The notes: generated from the letters alone by a model not told the origin. A stretch of 64,000 nt of DNA from Suillus spraguei (GCA_016800925.1 JABCPU010000306.1:1-64000); one strand, 5' to 3'; counted from the stretch's first letter, positions 10,479 to 22,164 are shown. Numbers and translations are program-made.

Positions 10479-11777
10479 ATGAGTTCTCGTCCACAGACTG
10501 CCGTCGCCGACAACGCGAAGATTTTCCCGGTCTTTGCAACCAGGCTCGCATCAAAAGACGTCAACGAGTATATAAATACTGTCAATAAGCTGAAGAACTG
10601 GTTGAGTTCTGAGAAAGCGTACTATCCTGATGTGACGGGACCGCCTGCGGAGAAAATACGGCCATCTCGCATGCCAGGAAGGATACCTCTACGACCGGTA
10701 TCTACTGAACCGACTACAGTAAACGAGCCTGCAGCTCCTGCGAATGCCGTTGATCTGCCGAGTACCTCGTCTTTTACTGAGATTTCGGTGCCTACAGATG
10801 CTAAAGAACTCAACCAAGAGGAAATCGTACCCACTATGGTTGATGTTGTTATGAACGACTCTCAAAGGCAACATGTGCCTCAAGGTTCAGAAACACTTCT
10901 CTTGGATACACCAGGAGATGTTGTCCCCAAGCTCACGACGCCGCCAGAACCAAATACGGATTCCCTAGCCCCAAGTCAGTCACCTGCAATATCCTCAGAT
11001 GCAGGTGCAGGACACCACGGAGACGAAATATTGTTGTCTCCAGTAGATAATACCCCTTCGCAAGCCGCCTGTGCGAGATTTGGAGGGGAGATGGCCGTGA
11101 TGATGTTTCGGCAAGGACTCGAGTCACCTCGCGGGACAATTAACCATACTTTCAATCTCGATCATACACTCTATCTCCAAATTGTTTGGTGGGCTAAGCG
11201 TAAATCATCACCAACGTATGTGTCATTTTCTCGCCTTTATCTACTTATTCAGCGGTTTACAGAGATTTGGAACAAAGTGTTTGTGTATCGTTCGCTTGCT
11301 ATCATCTCCCCAGTCTTTTACCCAATCCACCAGAAGATGATCAAGCGATTCCGTTTGAGCAACTTACGATGCATTCGCAATGTTCGTGGCCCATATCTGA
11401 AGACCTTTCATTGCAGACAAAGCGGGATGGGAGGGATTTTATTATTCCACTAGCTCCACCTATTTTTGTGAGTGTCATCGCATAGTGTACTTGCAAACTA
11501 CACTGAAGCCGGAATGACCGTTTGACAGGTTACTCCAGACAATTGTGTCGATATCTCCGCATTTATCAGAAGCGGAGAAAATGCCTTTTCGGTGGTCCAA
11601 CAGAGCGACATGTCAGACTACATGTTTATTCTCCACGCCCACCATCCCACGCCTGTGCAACTCAGCTATCTTGCTTCTTACAGAAAGAGACATGAGGAGT
11701 GGGTGAAGATCACGCGTGCTTTTTGCACATCTGAACCAACGGAATCGTTATGGAAGCGATCGCAGTCGCGGTCGTGA
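10479..11777 (+). pseudogene. Unidentified block gene, copy A, with internal deletion
   Basis: The first exon starts MSSRPQTAVADNAKIFPVFA and continues DVNEYINTVNKLKNWL. At 10632 it jumps from SEKAYYPD directly to VTGPPAEKIRPSRMPGR, whereas B and C2 continue ALRN into an intron. The join carries tga microhomology, so about 1 kb was probably deleted from one gene. The middle is Pro/Ser/Thr-rich (10630-11040). The 3' part has QIVWWAKRKSSPT, an intron, a PSLLPNPPEDDQAIPFEQL exon, another intron (11469-11528) and ISAFIRSGENAFSVVQQSD, SDYMFILHAHHPTPVQLSYL, ending at a TGA near 11777. I know similar C-terminal segments from agaricomycetes but no function. Confidence 0.6.
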
Positions 11778-12725
11778 AGGATCCGTCATAATTAATATTC
11801 TTGCAATCAACCCCTCGAGCTTCGCAGTCCCGTTATGTCTGTAGTACTTGTGCATTTCTGGTCAGCTTATATTCTGTAGCATAGTCGGCCAATTAAATGT
11901 GTTTTCCATCGGAAGCTTACGAAGTGTGGCGCTACGATGCATGATGCATTTGGTGAATGACACGATTTGTCTTTTTGGAGGGATTCTTCAAGTTGCCAAT
12001 AGGTCGAGATGCGATAATTACATAAAATGCTGCATCATGGATAGTTGGCGCAGCATTATATACGGCACTGTGGCAATAGGCGGTCACCCCCATCATGAGT
12101 CTTCCATAAGCTCGGGACCAGCCTGGCTTATACCACCACATCACCCTCAAAGACGTACGTTATAATTCATGCATCGTGCCTTGGAAGCGCAGTTACTAGT
12201 GCTAGTTACAGACTTACAATACTCGCTCCGGCGTAATGGTACATCCTGCCTCGGACTCGCTGCAAAGACCCATCGAATGATCAAGTTGAACTCTGGTATG
12301 CCTCTCATAAATCGTTTTCAAACTTTCGTATTACACAAACCTTTTGCAGCTCGTCACGGTACCAGGCCATCATACAAGCGTTCGATGATTTCATTGAATC
12401 ATATATTTATATATAGGCCTCTGGAAGGCTCCCGTAAGCAGAGTTCAGACTCTGGAATCTTTCCAGAAGAATTCTGCTTCTTTTGACAATCGCGAGGCCC
12501 ACGTTCTGAGCTTCGCGCCGTGCTTCAAGCCCTCAGCCCGCAGGATTCTGGCTCGATTAGTAAATAAGCATCCAGCCATTCGCCTCCGATGGTTGAGAGC
12601 TTCGCAGCATGTCTCAGGGTCTGGCTCGATTGCCATTCGCGAGCTAGTACGTCCCTGACCTATCTCACTATAATACTGCGACATAGTCTGCAACGTTTCA
12701 ATGTTGTCTGCATTTTTTCAGGACA
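11778..12725. other. Spacer upstream of the MFS gene in block A
   Basis: From 12231 on, the sequence is shared with B (22165 on) and C1 (to about 46043, reversed). It includes a tatatttatatata stretch near 12405 and probably holds the MFS promoter. The part 11778-12230 is found only in A in this window. Several short ORFs occur, none conserved as protein. Confidence 0.5.
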
Positions 12726-14725
12726 ATGTCACCACTTCTGCCCCTCTCCACGAATATTCATGAACCCCAAAGGCTTTCTCTTGCCTGCAAACTCATTTTG
12801 TTAGTCATGTTCTGTCTTACTCAATTTATAGATACCTTGAGTATGTCGGCTCTCTTATCTGCGATTCCTGCACTTGAGGCATCCATGGGTATGACTGAAA
12901 TTCAATCCACTTGGGTGTTTAGTGGGTTCCGATTAACTTTTTCATCATTCCTACTTATCGTGCGTGTCCATCCCGTAAAGTCCTGATTTGCACTTCAATG
13001 CATAGTTTTAGAGTGGCCGTCTCAGTGACGTATACAACCCAAGTTAGTACTGTGCTGCCTAGCATACCTGACGTACATGCTAATCTAATGGTTCATAGAA
13101 ACTGTATTCATTGGAGGAGTGTCCACTCTTGGTATCCTCTCGTTGTGCGCAGGATTCGTTTACACCACAGTTCCTATCCTTGTTCTGAGAGCAATCACTG
13201 GAATAGGTGATCATTCTCGCTGGTGTGTTGGTTCTGACTGATGAAGGTTACTTCTTAGCTTCTGCGATGACGATTCCCTCTGCTCTGAAACTATTGGTCA
13301 AGGTATTTCCAGATCCACTCGAACAGGCTCGAACAGGCTCGGGCAGTAGGGTTCTTTGCAGGCTGTGGTGCGGTGGCCAACAGTGAGCATCCCGCATATC
13401 GTAAGACAACCCTCATAGTTCCTTTACATAGTGGGCGGTCTTGTGGTCGGTGCAATGTTCGTTCAACGGGTGTCTTACCATTGGGTCTTCTGGTTTGTGG
13501 CATTCGCGGCTGATTTGTATTTTCATGATACCGTCACAAATCGGAGAGACTGCAGGCAGTCGTAAGCCTAAAGGGGCAAAATGGAAGTCCCTTGATTTGG
13601 TCGGCGTAGGCGTCTTGACTGGTATAAATCTTTCAGCATACTTTTCTTTGTGTCGCTTACGAACTTTGATAGTTTCCTTCATCTTGTTGATTTTCGCCGT
13701 GACATCCGGTTCCACTGATGGTTGGAAATCCCCGGTTGTATTGATTCTCCTGATCATTTCAATTATAATGATAGCTGGGTTTCTCTACTGGGAAACACTT
13801 TTGCCTGCGGACCGAGCTGCCATGTATGTCAACGGAAATCTTAGCATCAATCACCGGCTGATCTTGTACCAGACCACCACGGACATGGTTCTACAACAAC
13901 TTCTCTGTTCTGTTCGCCACTGCACTTTTGCCATCCTTTTGGTGGAGTGGGGTTATGTTTATTTATTTTTAGTATCATGTGGCAAACCGTGTTTCATTGG
14001 TCAGTGATGTCGACAGCCGTTCACATGTAAGGTATTCGCTGTCACTTCATATCGCCAACCATCAAGATTCTTTGTTCTCTAGGTTGCCACTCGGTATCGT
14101 AGCCTTTGCTGCGAGCTGCACTGGATCACTCTCTCGTATCTACAGTCCGAAGTGGATTATCCTTACTGGTCTATCATTGTGCATGGTCGCCACCTTACTG
14201 CTGGCGCTCGGTGGGGGAAAGCCCGAAAACTATTGGCCATTTGTATTCCCAGCATTTGTACTTGGCAGCGCCGGAGTCATGGTTGCTTTCTCACATACGA
14301 AGTAAGTTTCAAATAATAGCAGTCTTCCGAGCACGGTTTGCTTGCTTCATAGTATCGCTATTTTCCAAGCTGCGCCTTCATCCATGTCCAGTACAGTTGG
14401 TGCTATGTATAACGGCGCGCTTCAATTTGGATCCGCAATTGGTCTTGCTGCTATAACCTCAATAGAGACCTCCGTGGAGGCTACTCATGGAGGTTCGCAC
14501 GAGTACGCGGGAAGAGCTGCGTCGTTTTGGTTCATCCTTGGGATTGTTACTCTTCAATCCATTTTGATATCAATATTTTACGACCGCAGTACGGACCACA
14601 AACCCCAACCAAAGTACTACGACAACCCCGGGCCTATGCAGCATTCTACGCCACACAGTACCACGGGCTGTGGCGAAAAACTTAACGATAGTGAGAATAT
14701 AACCACCGCGACTGAAGTCAACTAA
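12726..14725 (+). pseudogene. DHA2-type MFS drug/H+ antiporter, block A copy
   Basis: About nine short introns separate exons that encode a 14-TMS MFS exporter. It starts MSPLLPLSTNIHEPQR. TM1 begins LILLVMFCLTQFIDTLSMSA and TM2 is near MTEIQSTWVFSGFRL. The loop reads SGRLSDVYNPK (motif A, GRxSDxYNPK), then VFIGGVSTLGILSLCAGFVY. The later segments read ILLIFAVTSGSTDGWKSP, NNFSVLFATALLPSFWWSG and LPLGIVAFAASCTGSLSRIY, and the C-terminal helix is SFWFILGIVTLQSILISIFY. Lesions: an 11-base tandem duplication at 13320-13342 unique to A, a one-base frame problem near 13508 shared by all copies, and a four-base insertion near 13965 shared with B. The family exports drugs or toxic metabolites across the plasma membrane. 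Confidence 0.85.
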
Positions 14726-15293
14726 GGTGTACATTTCTTCAGACAACTTGCCAAGACATGTTATCACTACACACTACTACTTTCTCAGGTTTGAGGAAAA
14801 CTTCACTCATAGTGTATTTGTATGCATGACGATCTTGACCGCAAATAGAGACTTGACGATTCTAAGTCCCGCAGTAGCTATATTAAGTGGCAATCCAGAG
14901 CATGCGCCAGACACGCTGTAGGAACGTACGCGGAAATCCTTTTTAAGATCACGGAATGATTGATCTCGCTCCATCTTTGAGTGTGCTTTCCTCGAAGCAT
15001 TCAGCTATGGCTCAGTGGACAAACAAGCCGTATGATATGTATCAGCTTATTTTGACAGATACTGAATTGTAAGGCGCTTATGATTTAAATAAACTGATTG
15101 AAACTGATGATATGATATTCAGGGGTCGGATTTGATTGCCGCAGGATCGTTGATCACGCCTCTGCTATTTGGTGCTTCGCAACTTCACATGCACGCATCT
15201 GCTATCCTTGTTGATCCCCTTCGGCTGCTCAGTCTGATCAACGAAAGGGTATGTCAACGTGAAATCACAGGCTTGTGCTTTACTCATTGTTTA
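14726..15293 (+). other. MFS 3' flank and a small unidentified two-exon coding remnant
   Basis: To about 14863 the sequence matches block D (to 53697). A possible exon near 15004-15070 (MAQWTNKPYDMYQLILTDTE) is followed by an intron (gtaaggcgct to atattcag) and an exon 15122-15249 (SDLIAAGSLITPLLFGASQL, HASAILVDPLRLLSLINER). I do not recognise the protein. The stretch 15096-15293 recurs inverted at 52796-52995, in both places next to a Tc1 terminal repeat. Confidence 0.4.
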
Positions 15294-15747
15294 CAGCTCT
15301 TTGCATAAAGGATGGCAGTGGCGTCATTTTTTCGTTCAATTAGGAAACATTAGACTTAGTGAAATTTCGCTCATGTAGCCTTACTATACTAGCATCATTA
15401 TTATCTCTGCAACATGGGATTTCGCAAGATCAGTCGCGATGTGAAACTTGCAGCAATCCGACTCCATGAGCGAGACCTTCTAAGCCTGTGGATTTTCCGT
15501 GCGCACCTGGTTTCGGATTTTGAAGCTCTGGCGCGAAACCGGCGACGTCGTGAACCATCGACCTACATTACGTGGTCGTCTGCGTGCTCTTGATCATGAA
15601 GATATTGATTGTCTGCTTCGTCTCATAAGGCAAAATCCTGACTATTTTTTGGACGAACTCACGCACCTCCTTGCAACAAATGAATTCATATCTGTACATT
15701 TCACAACAATCTTTCGCGAGCTCGAACGTGCTAATGTGAGCTACAAA
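15294..15747 (+). mobile_element. 5' end of a Tc1/mariner-type element with transposase N-terminus
   Basis: The element starts after TA at 15292-15293 with cagctctttgcataaagg, the same terminal repeat as the complete element at 51757-52795. The transposase starts MGFRKISRDVKLAAIRLHER (15415). A short indel near 15490 breaks the frame compared with the minus-strand copy at 52279-52674, and the two helix-turn-helix units continue as HRPTLRGRLRALDHEDI and NPDYFLDELTHLLATN. At about 15747 (after NVSYK) the sequence changes abruptly to the C-terminal side of the REase-kinase gene. The catalytic DDE part and the right terminal repeat are missing. Confidence 0.85.
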
Positions 15748-15765
15748 GGTTTATTTGGATGCAAC

Positions 15766-17817
15766 TTAGATGACATCTGTGGGTTCTACTCCCAAAGCGG
15801 CGGCACCCTCAACCAACTCTGGGCAACGGTCTGCACCTGGGCAAACATGCCCTATCTCCGACTGGCTGAAGTCCAGAATAATTGCAGTAGAATCGCTGAT
15901 CGCAATGTTGGAGGCTGATAGGTCATTATGGACCACTCCCAGCCGGTGAATAGCCATGAGTGATTTGAGAAGACCACACCTGAAACAAAAGGTGAAATTT
16001 TGGGGTTGACCGACCCATGAAACTCACCCACCTTTGATCGAAGGACAGGGACGCGAAAGAAGTCGGTGAAGCCCCTACATCATCCATCAAAAGGAACAAG
16101 GCTCCAACCCCAGAAAACACTCCACGACAAGTAGGAACCGCAGATCCTTGAATAGGTTGCAGATTTTGATAGATCTTGGCTTCAAGCATCAACCCGTTGC
16201 AAAGATCATCTTCGGCCATTTTCACCACAACGCTGGATCCATCCAGGTGTCCACGGAAGACCGGCAGCTGAGTGTCTGAGATCAGGCTTTCTAGGACCAG
16301 AGGGGTTGAAAAGGAGCAGTTCCAATTGAATTTATCCACCGGAGATAGTTGAAGGGGGAATGATGAACACCCAGAGGTAGTGAAGATAAGTTGAGGCAGG
16401 GAATCTGGACGGGATGACGAGATTGGCAATTTCGGGGCGGCATCATGGGGTCTCCACCTCTGGACTGGTGAACACCATCGCCAACATGACATAAGCCACC
16501 TCCAAATAGGGGGGCACAAGTACTTCTAGAAGTGAACAAAGTCAGGTCTCCACTGGAAGAAGGTGCGGGAGACTCATACCGGCATAACACTGCCACCGTG
16601 GGTACTGGTAGTCGGCTGGGTACTGGGACTTAGGTGATTCCGGCTGGTACCAGGTGTAGCTTGGGGTACGGGCAACGACAAGGGCAGAGGTCCAGGCGAC
16701 GGGGCCCCTTGCCATTTACCCTGTTGGTCCAGCCGACTCTTCACCGAGTGGGCTATAAAAAAGCTCAAGTCTAACATTGTGGAGGCCCTTTCCTCTTCAT
16801 CAGCAGGTTGATATTGGTAGGAGGGGGAAATCTGTAGACTGTGCCCCTGGCGGTGAACCAGCACAAAGGTATGTTCATTGGAGATGATGCCGTGCTGTGA
16901 TTCCCTGCTCACAAGCTGATTCCAAACCTGGACCACAGTTGAGTACCGTGGCAGTCTAACTCGAAAAAAAAACATCGCACTTGGTATATTGTGTGGATAA
17001 CCTTACGTTGCCAATGGTGCTCAAAGACCTCTGATAGATCTGGGCCGTTAGATGCGTCTTCTTGAGTTTCCTCCTTCCTCTCCCTCTTCTGCTGTTGCTT
17101 CTTTGACAAGATGTCATACACCATGCCTAAATGCATCCTCCCATCTTGGAACAGTGTTTTGGGCCACTGACTCCAATCGTCTCCCAGCTTTTGCAGCATA
17201 TCCACCGGGGGAGATCCAGCAGTAGAGGCCTTGTGCGTTTTAACCTCCATTGTGCAACAAATGTTGCCATTCCAGATAAATGACATATCAGGCCTTCCCG
17301 ATTGCCCAGAATTTGGTTCAGATACTATTGCAGTGCAGGCTTCTGTTGATGGAAAGCCCAAAGGTGCAGCATCTGGCTGACACGATATTTGGAACAAGCA
17401 GACGGCCCCACCTCCCGCCGGGGCCATAAAACTTAACTTAAGGTACTCCACCACATTTGACTCCTCGACGAACCTGATGGGAAGGATTCCACGCAATATC
17501 CCAGCGGTCCAGATCTGGACATTTGGGACTGGGCTCACTGGGCCATGGTGGCTCAAAGTTTCCCTGGCCCACATTCGGGTGTGCTCTGGCGCGGCTAGAT
17601 GGAAAGTATCCAGGTCCAGGCTGTGAAGCTCCTGGAGAGATGGACCACTGCTGTGCAGCTCACGTTGACTCACTGGCTTGACTGTGGCGCTTGCGACGGA
17701 ATCTTGGGCCGGGGGGATCACAAGTTGGCGGAATATCCACATAAAATCCCATGATTCAGACGGAGGGAAAGTGGAACTGGGAGATGGAGGCGCAGGTATT
17801 TGTTGCCATCTTTCCAT
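15766..17817 (-). CDS. REase-like plus protein-kinase-like gene, four exons, apparently intact
   Basis: Exon 1 (17817-16981) starts MERWQQIPAPPSPSS. It has a PD-(D/E)XK-like core, GRPDMSFIWNGNICCTMEVK, with D of PD and E-V-K as candidate metal-site residues. A 53-base intron (16928-16980) follows. Exon 2 (VWNQLVSRESQHGIISNEHT) ends before gtatgagtct. Exon 3 contains kinase N-lobe features: SSVVVKMAEDD (Lys), LMLEAKIYQNL (Glu) and a hinge ALFLLMDDVG. Exon 4 has RLGVVHNDLSASNIAI (HxDxxxxN as HND) and ILDFSQSE (DFS for DFG). No stop or frameshift was needed. Similar REase-kinase pairings are known among Crinkler-RHS-type effectors (Zhang et al. 2016); no Crinkler N-terminus was seen, so that link is inference. 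Confidence 0.7.
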
Positions 17818-18050
17818 GTTTAATGCTCAGTGATGAGTGCTGAGCCTATCTAAATTGCTTGAGATCACCTTGGGAAAATTTTCAACACCTTCTGATGCGA
17901 CCGGCCCGACTCGATTAACGTGATCACAGTTAAGCTTAGGTTACAACTTACCACTTGCTCCCGCACACCACATGTCGTGCAGCCTCCCATTTCCTACTAC
18001 AAATCCTCAAAACTACTACATCTATTTGAAATAATAATACACAAGAATGT
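17818..18050. other. Upstream region of the REase-kinase gene
   Basis: About 230 bases without coding sequence. It probably contains the promoter, but no element stands out. Confidence 0.3.
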
Positions 18051-18842
18051 CTTACGGGCTTAGACGGATGCATTTGGACAAGAACAAGAACGACACGTCT
18101 ACTCGCCGCACACTCTAATCGGTGGGAAGGGGAAAGGTCCCCAAGATCCCATCAAAGAGGCTCGCATTCAAGTCGCCATCCATGATACCTTGACTGGTGT
18201 TCATGGCAGTTTTCGTAGTGATGCCCTGTCTGGACATCCTGATATTACCCCGGCCATCCACAATACATATTCAATTAGATTACTGGATACTAGCCACTGG
18301 TATGCTTGTATATATCTTCCTAATGTCTACTCTACAGTGTGTTGAGCAGACTGTGAATCGCACATTCTGCTATGTTGACATCGTGAAAGTCGAATACTCC
18401 GGAGGGCTACGATGACTGTAGGTATCATCCACTCGCTGCTTTCTTGCTAATCTTCTGCGTGACTATGCAGCCTGGATTCCCAAGGACGATTGCCAAATGC
18501 TCCAACAAAGTTTCTATTCAAAGGATGCTACCCAGGTACGTCAAGATCTAAGGATTTTACAGTTCGATGGTCCATCCTTAATCTCATATCAGGCTGGATG
18601 CCATCTAAAAGTCGGTGCTGGACTTCATGCACACCATCTTCTTGGGTAAGCTTTCATATTTTCATTGTTAACTTGCCAACTTTTGTTTTCTCCAGGTATA
18701 GTCACACCTGATCTGTTCATGCACGTCTTATTCGGGTGGATACATGCTTTCTGGTATCAAAGGTATCAACTCTCCGAAACGAAGATTTGCAGAAGTTTTC
18801 AATCCAGGAAGTCTTGTGAGTCGTCAAGTGGAAGAGTTAAAG
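18051..18842 (+). pseudogene. Large (Tnp2/KDZ-like) transposase relic
   Basis: Near 18612 the frame LDFMHTIFLG is followed by an intron (gtaagctttc to tctccag) and IVTPDLFMHVLFG. After a one-base frame change come GGYMLSGIKGINSPKRRF and AEVFNP. The order MHTIFLG...GYMLSGxxGINSPKRRF matches the large transposase-like proteins common in Agaricomycetes. Upstream pieces (GGKGKGPQDPIKEARIQVAI, TLTGVHGSFRSDALSGHPD) may belong to the same gene but are not diagnostic. Multiple stops make it dead. It ends where the tRNA-like array begins. Confidence 0.5.
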
Positions 18843-19310
18843 ACTTTAGCCCGGCCAGTGTGGTTGAACAGAATCAAAATCTGTACTCTTGGACTACGCA
18901 GGTTCAAAACTTGCAAAACTACACTTTTTTCTATCGGAACATACATTGACATTTATCATGGATGATTTCTTTAGAGATTCACCGCAGCTGGTCTTAGTCA
19001 GGTGGTTGCCACAACGGAATCAAAGTCTGTTTCTCTTAGACTGTAGGTTTGAAACCTGCCGACGACAAGGTTTTTCTATCGAAACACACGTTTATATTCA
19101 CTCATGGATGGCTTCTTTAGAAGTTCATCGTAACTGGTCTTAGCCAGGTGGTTGCGACAACAGAATCGAAATATGTTTCTGTTGAACTGTACAGGTTCGA
19201 AACCTGCCGACGAGGTTTTGTTCTATTAGAACACACCTTGATGTTCACCAGGATGGTTTCTTTAGAAGTATCCTTGGACTGTGCGGGTTCAAAGCCTGCC
19301 GATAATGATA
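18843..19310 (+). repeat. Tandem array of four tRNA(Ser)-like Pol III modules
   Basis: Units repeat with spacing about 146, 147 and 93 bases. Each of the first three has an A-box-like word (GGCCAGTGTGGTT at about 18852; TTAGTCAGGTGGTTG at about 18994; TTAGCCAGGTGGTTG at about 19139) and a B-box (GGTTCAAAACT 18901; GGTTTGAAACC 19047; GGTTCGAAACC 19194, perfect). The fourth retains only the B-box (GGTTCAAAGCC 19286). Unit 3 folds an anticodon-like hairpin CAACAGAA...TTCTGTTG with TCGAAA in the loop, as in intron-bearing tRNA-Ser(CGA). After each B-box comes a T-run (gtttttctatc, acttttttctatc, attttttctatc), like a Pol III terminator, and units 1-3 are followed by a gatggyttctttagaagt-like word. 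The acceptor stem pairs over only about four bases, so these are not functional tRNAs. A tRNA-derived SINE multimer fits best. Confidence 0.7.
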
Positions 19311-19436
19311 TTTTTTCTATCTTTTGGTTTGTCTTTACAGCACTGTCACTGCGTCACTGCTGTGTGTCGCCTCCCACGACCTGCAGTCGTCCCTGCTCTC
19401 AAAAGGAAACCGTCCCTGCTCTCAATGGAAACGCGT

Positions 19437-21309
19437 TTCTGACGCAAAATTCCATGGATCATCCTTTCCGGATCTCCATACTCTGTGTACGACGACGATG
19501 CACCTCACGCGGACCCTGGTATCTACACTCTGGGTGTTCCTATCCTTGGTATCCGTTATGGCCTCCAGGTCTGGTTTTCTCGAGCATCATGGTGGACACT
19601 AACTCACGCAGGATCCAGGAGCTCTGCTGTAATTATAAGGGACAGGTAGCAAAATGCGATCATCGCTAATACGGGCTTGCAGAGGTTCAGATTAGCAGGT
19701 CCAGTGGATCTGGAAATTCCGTCGATGCCCTGTTCGAAGACTCGGCGATGAGATGCAAGTGCGTGTTTTTCGTTTCGTCTGTCATAAGCCAAGTTGACTT
19801 GCGATAAGGTCTGGATGTCACACGGAGATCAACTGTCTGTTATGCCTCCTGACTTCCATGTCATCTGACGGACGAACACCGCTCCCTATGCCGCCATCGC
19901 ACATAACTCCAAGTCGATTTATGGCATTCAGTTCCATCCAGAGGTGACACATTCACCGCAGGGAAGGCAGCTCATTGGTCGATTTGTGTTGAATATATGC
20001 CAATGCCGACCAAACTGGACAATGGTGAAGTAATCACGGTGCTACGTTTATTGTCATGTTCACAGTGATTGCAGGAGGGATTTATTGGCAAGGAAATCGT
20101 TCCCATCCGAGAGATATATGGCCCGAAAGGACGTGTGATCGGCGCAGTCAGCGGAGGCGTCGACAGCACTGTTGCAGCCAAGTTAATGCACGAAGCAATC
20201 GGCGATAGGTGCGCCCCTACGTTCTTTTCGTGACTTGTATCTTACTCGCATACCAGATTCCATGCAATCATGGTGGACAACGGCGTGCTTCGTCTGAACG
20301 AAGCACAACAAGTCAACGACATGCTGAATAAAGATCTTGGCGTCAACCTGACCGTGGTGGATGCCTCTGAGCTCTTCCTCTCCCGACTTCATGGTGTCGA
20401 AGATCCGGAGCAGAAACGTAAGATTATTGGGAACACGTTCATCAACGTTTTTTTCGAGACAGAAGCGTCGAAGATCGAGGAAGCTCCCGAGAAGGAAGAG
20501 AATGGAGCGGAGGCAAAGGGGAAGATTGAATAGCTGTTGCAAGGAACGCTATACCCAGATGTCATCGAGAGCGTCAGCTTTAAGGGCCCTAGTGCAACCA
20601 TAAAGACACATCACAATGTCGGTGGGCTTCTCAAGGACATGAAGTTGAAGTTAATTGAACCCCTACGCGAGCTCTTCAAAGGTTCGAATGGTGGAATCCC
20701 ATATTATTGATTACACTGACCGTTCTACGTAGATGAAGTCCGTGCACTTGGGAGACTTCTGTCGATACCAGCACCTCTGGGTCAACGTCATCCTTTCCCA
20801 GGTCCTGGTCTGGCCATTCGAATCTTGGGTCCCGTCACACGCGAACAAGTGAAGATCCTGCAACAAGCGGATCATATTTATATCGAGGAGATCCGCAAGG
20901 CGAACCTCTACAATCAAATTAGCCAGGCCATGGCCATCTTGCTTCCGGTGAAAGCTGTAGGCGTGATGGATGACAAGCGCACATACGAGCAGGTTTGGAG
21001 GACGACACACACTCTTTTACTGCCTTAACATATCACACAGGTAATTGCTCTGAGGGCGGTGACGTCGGAAGACTTCATGACTGCCGATTGGTATGTTTTG
21101 TCTTACTTTTTAGTCCTGTTCGATGCTAACTTGATTTTCAAGGTATGCGTTCCCTCCCGAAGTCTTGCGTCGGATATCGTCTAACGAAGTAAGTGGGATC
21201 AATCGTGTCACTTATGATATATCTTCGAAGCCCCCTGCTGTAAGTCCTGACATTTTGTCTCATCCGAGTTAAGGTTGATTTCATTTTTTAGACTGTGGAG
21301 TGGCTATGA
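19437..21309 (+). pseudogene. GMP synthase, block B copy
   Basis: This copy is nearly identical to copy A over its whole length. It has the same Arg (19554-19556) for the GATase catalytic Cys and the same in-frame TAG (20531-20533) after the KGKIE-like end of the ATP-PPase segment. Unlike A it keeps [18 protein letters not shown] with no four-base loss near 20830, which reads as the intact family sequence, and it carries a three-base difference (VFFETEAS for VFETEAS). Final residues are TVEWL. It is a pseudogene because of the shared stop and the degenerate GATase centre. Confidence 0.9.
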
Positions 21310-21573
21310 TTGTTGACGACGCAGCGTGAACAAGGAAAACGATACATAGAATATGTTCAGTATACGTAATTACATAAAGTAGAAAGTATGCCGACAATGA
21401 GACTGTTTGCCTTTGTTGCAGCTGTACAAGTTGTACCTGCGAGCCACAACTTGATATGACAACTATAACGACCGCAAGGTTGATGGGGCGTCTAAGCCTT
21501 TAAATATTTTACAGATAGTCAATTCCGTGTAGTCCAACAGCTTTCTGCGGCTTCATCAGCATCCAAGGACTTC

Positions 21574-22164
21574 ATGAGTTCTCGTCCACAGACTGCCGTC
21601 GCCGACAACGCGAAGATTTTCCCGGTCTTTGCAACCAGGCTCGCATCAAAAGACGTCAACGAGTATATAAACACTGCCAATAAGCTGAAGAACTGGTTGG
21701 GTTCTGAGAAAGCGTACTATCCTGACGCTCTACGTAATGTAAGTGTTAGAATTTTCGATCGGCTTGACAGAAGCAAGACTCAATAACTACTTTTGACCCC
21801 TAACACCAGATCGTTTTGCTCTTCGAGGTGTGTAGATGTATCGCTTTCTGCTCTATTTGTTCATCTTGTACTGGACAGATTGCCCACCAGACCTTTACGA
21901 CAAGGTTTCTCCATATAGAATCGTCAGCAGTGGCCGCGATGGACATATATCAGGCCTTAATTCGCGCCGTGATTCCTTTCTTGCCGCTTTTCACTGAGGA
22001 GGACCTACAATATACGTGTTGGTTCTCACCAAGTATTCGGCTGTTTGTCAATTTTGTCACGTAGTCCGACTCCACGACTTGATCCTCTCGGGTTTCGGCT
22101 AGAATCACATATCCTGTCCGAGCTGAAGGCGAAGCCACGGCTCAAGAATACAAGTACGCAGGCA
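21574..22164 (+). pseudogene. Unidentified block gene, copy B, 5' part only
   Basis: It starts MSSRPQTAVADNAKIFPVFA and continues through three or four exons: YYPDALRN, intron (gtaagtgtta to aacaccag), IVLLFE, intron, IAHQTFTTRFLHIESSAVAA, IYQALIRAVIPFLPLFTEED, and after another intron DPLGFRLESHILSELKAKP, RLKNTSTQA. At 22164 the coding sequence stops and the MFS upstream region begins (tcgtaatgatacatcc), whereas in C2 the frame goes on. The 3' half was therefore deleted in B. The protein is not recognised; a helical protein is suggested by composition only. Confidence 0.6.

Noticed and set aside
16928..16984. Frameshift at the nine-T run in the REase-kinase gene
   Set aside because: A canonical 53-base GT...AG intron at 16928-16980 removes the run and restores the family-like reading.
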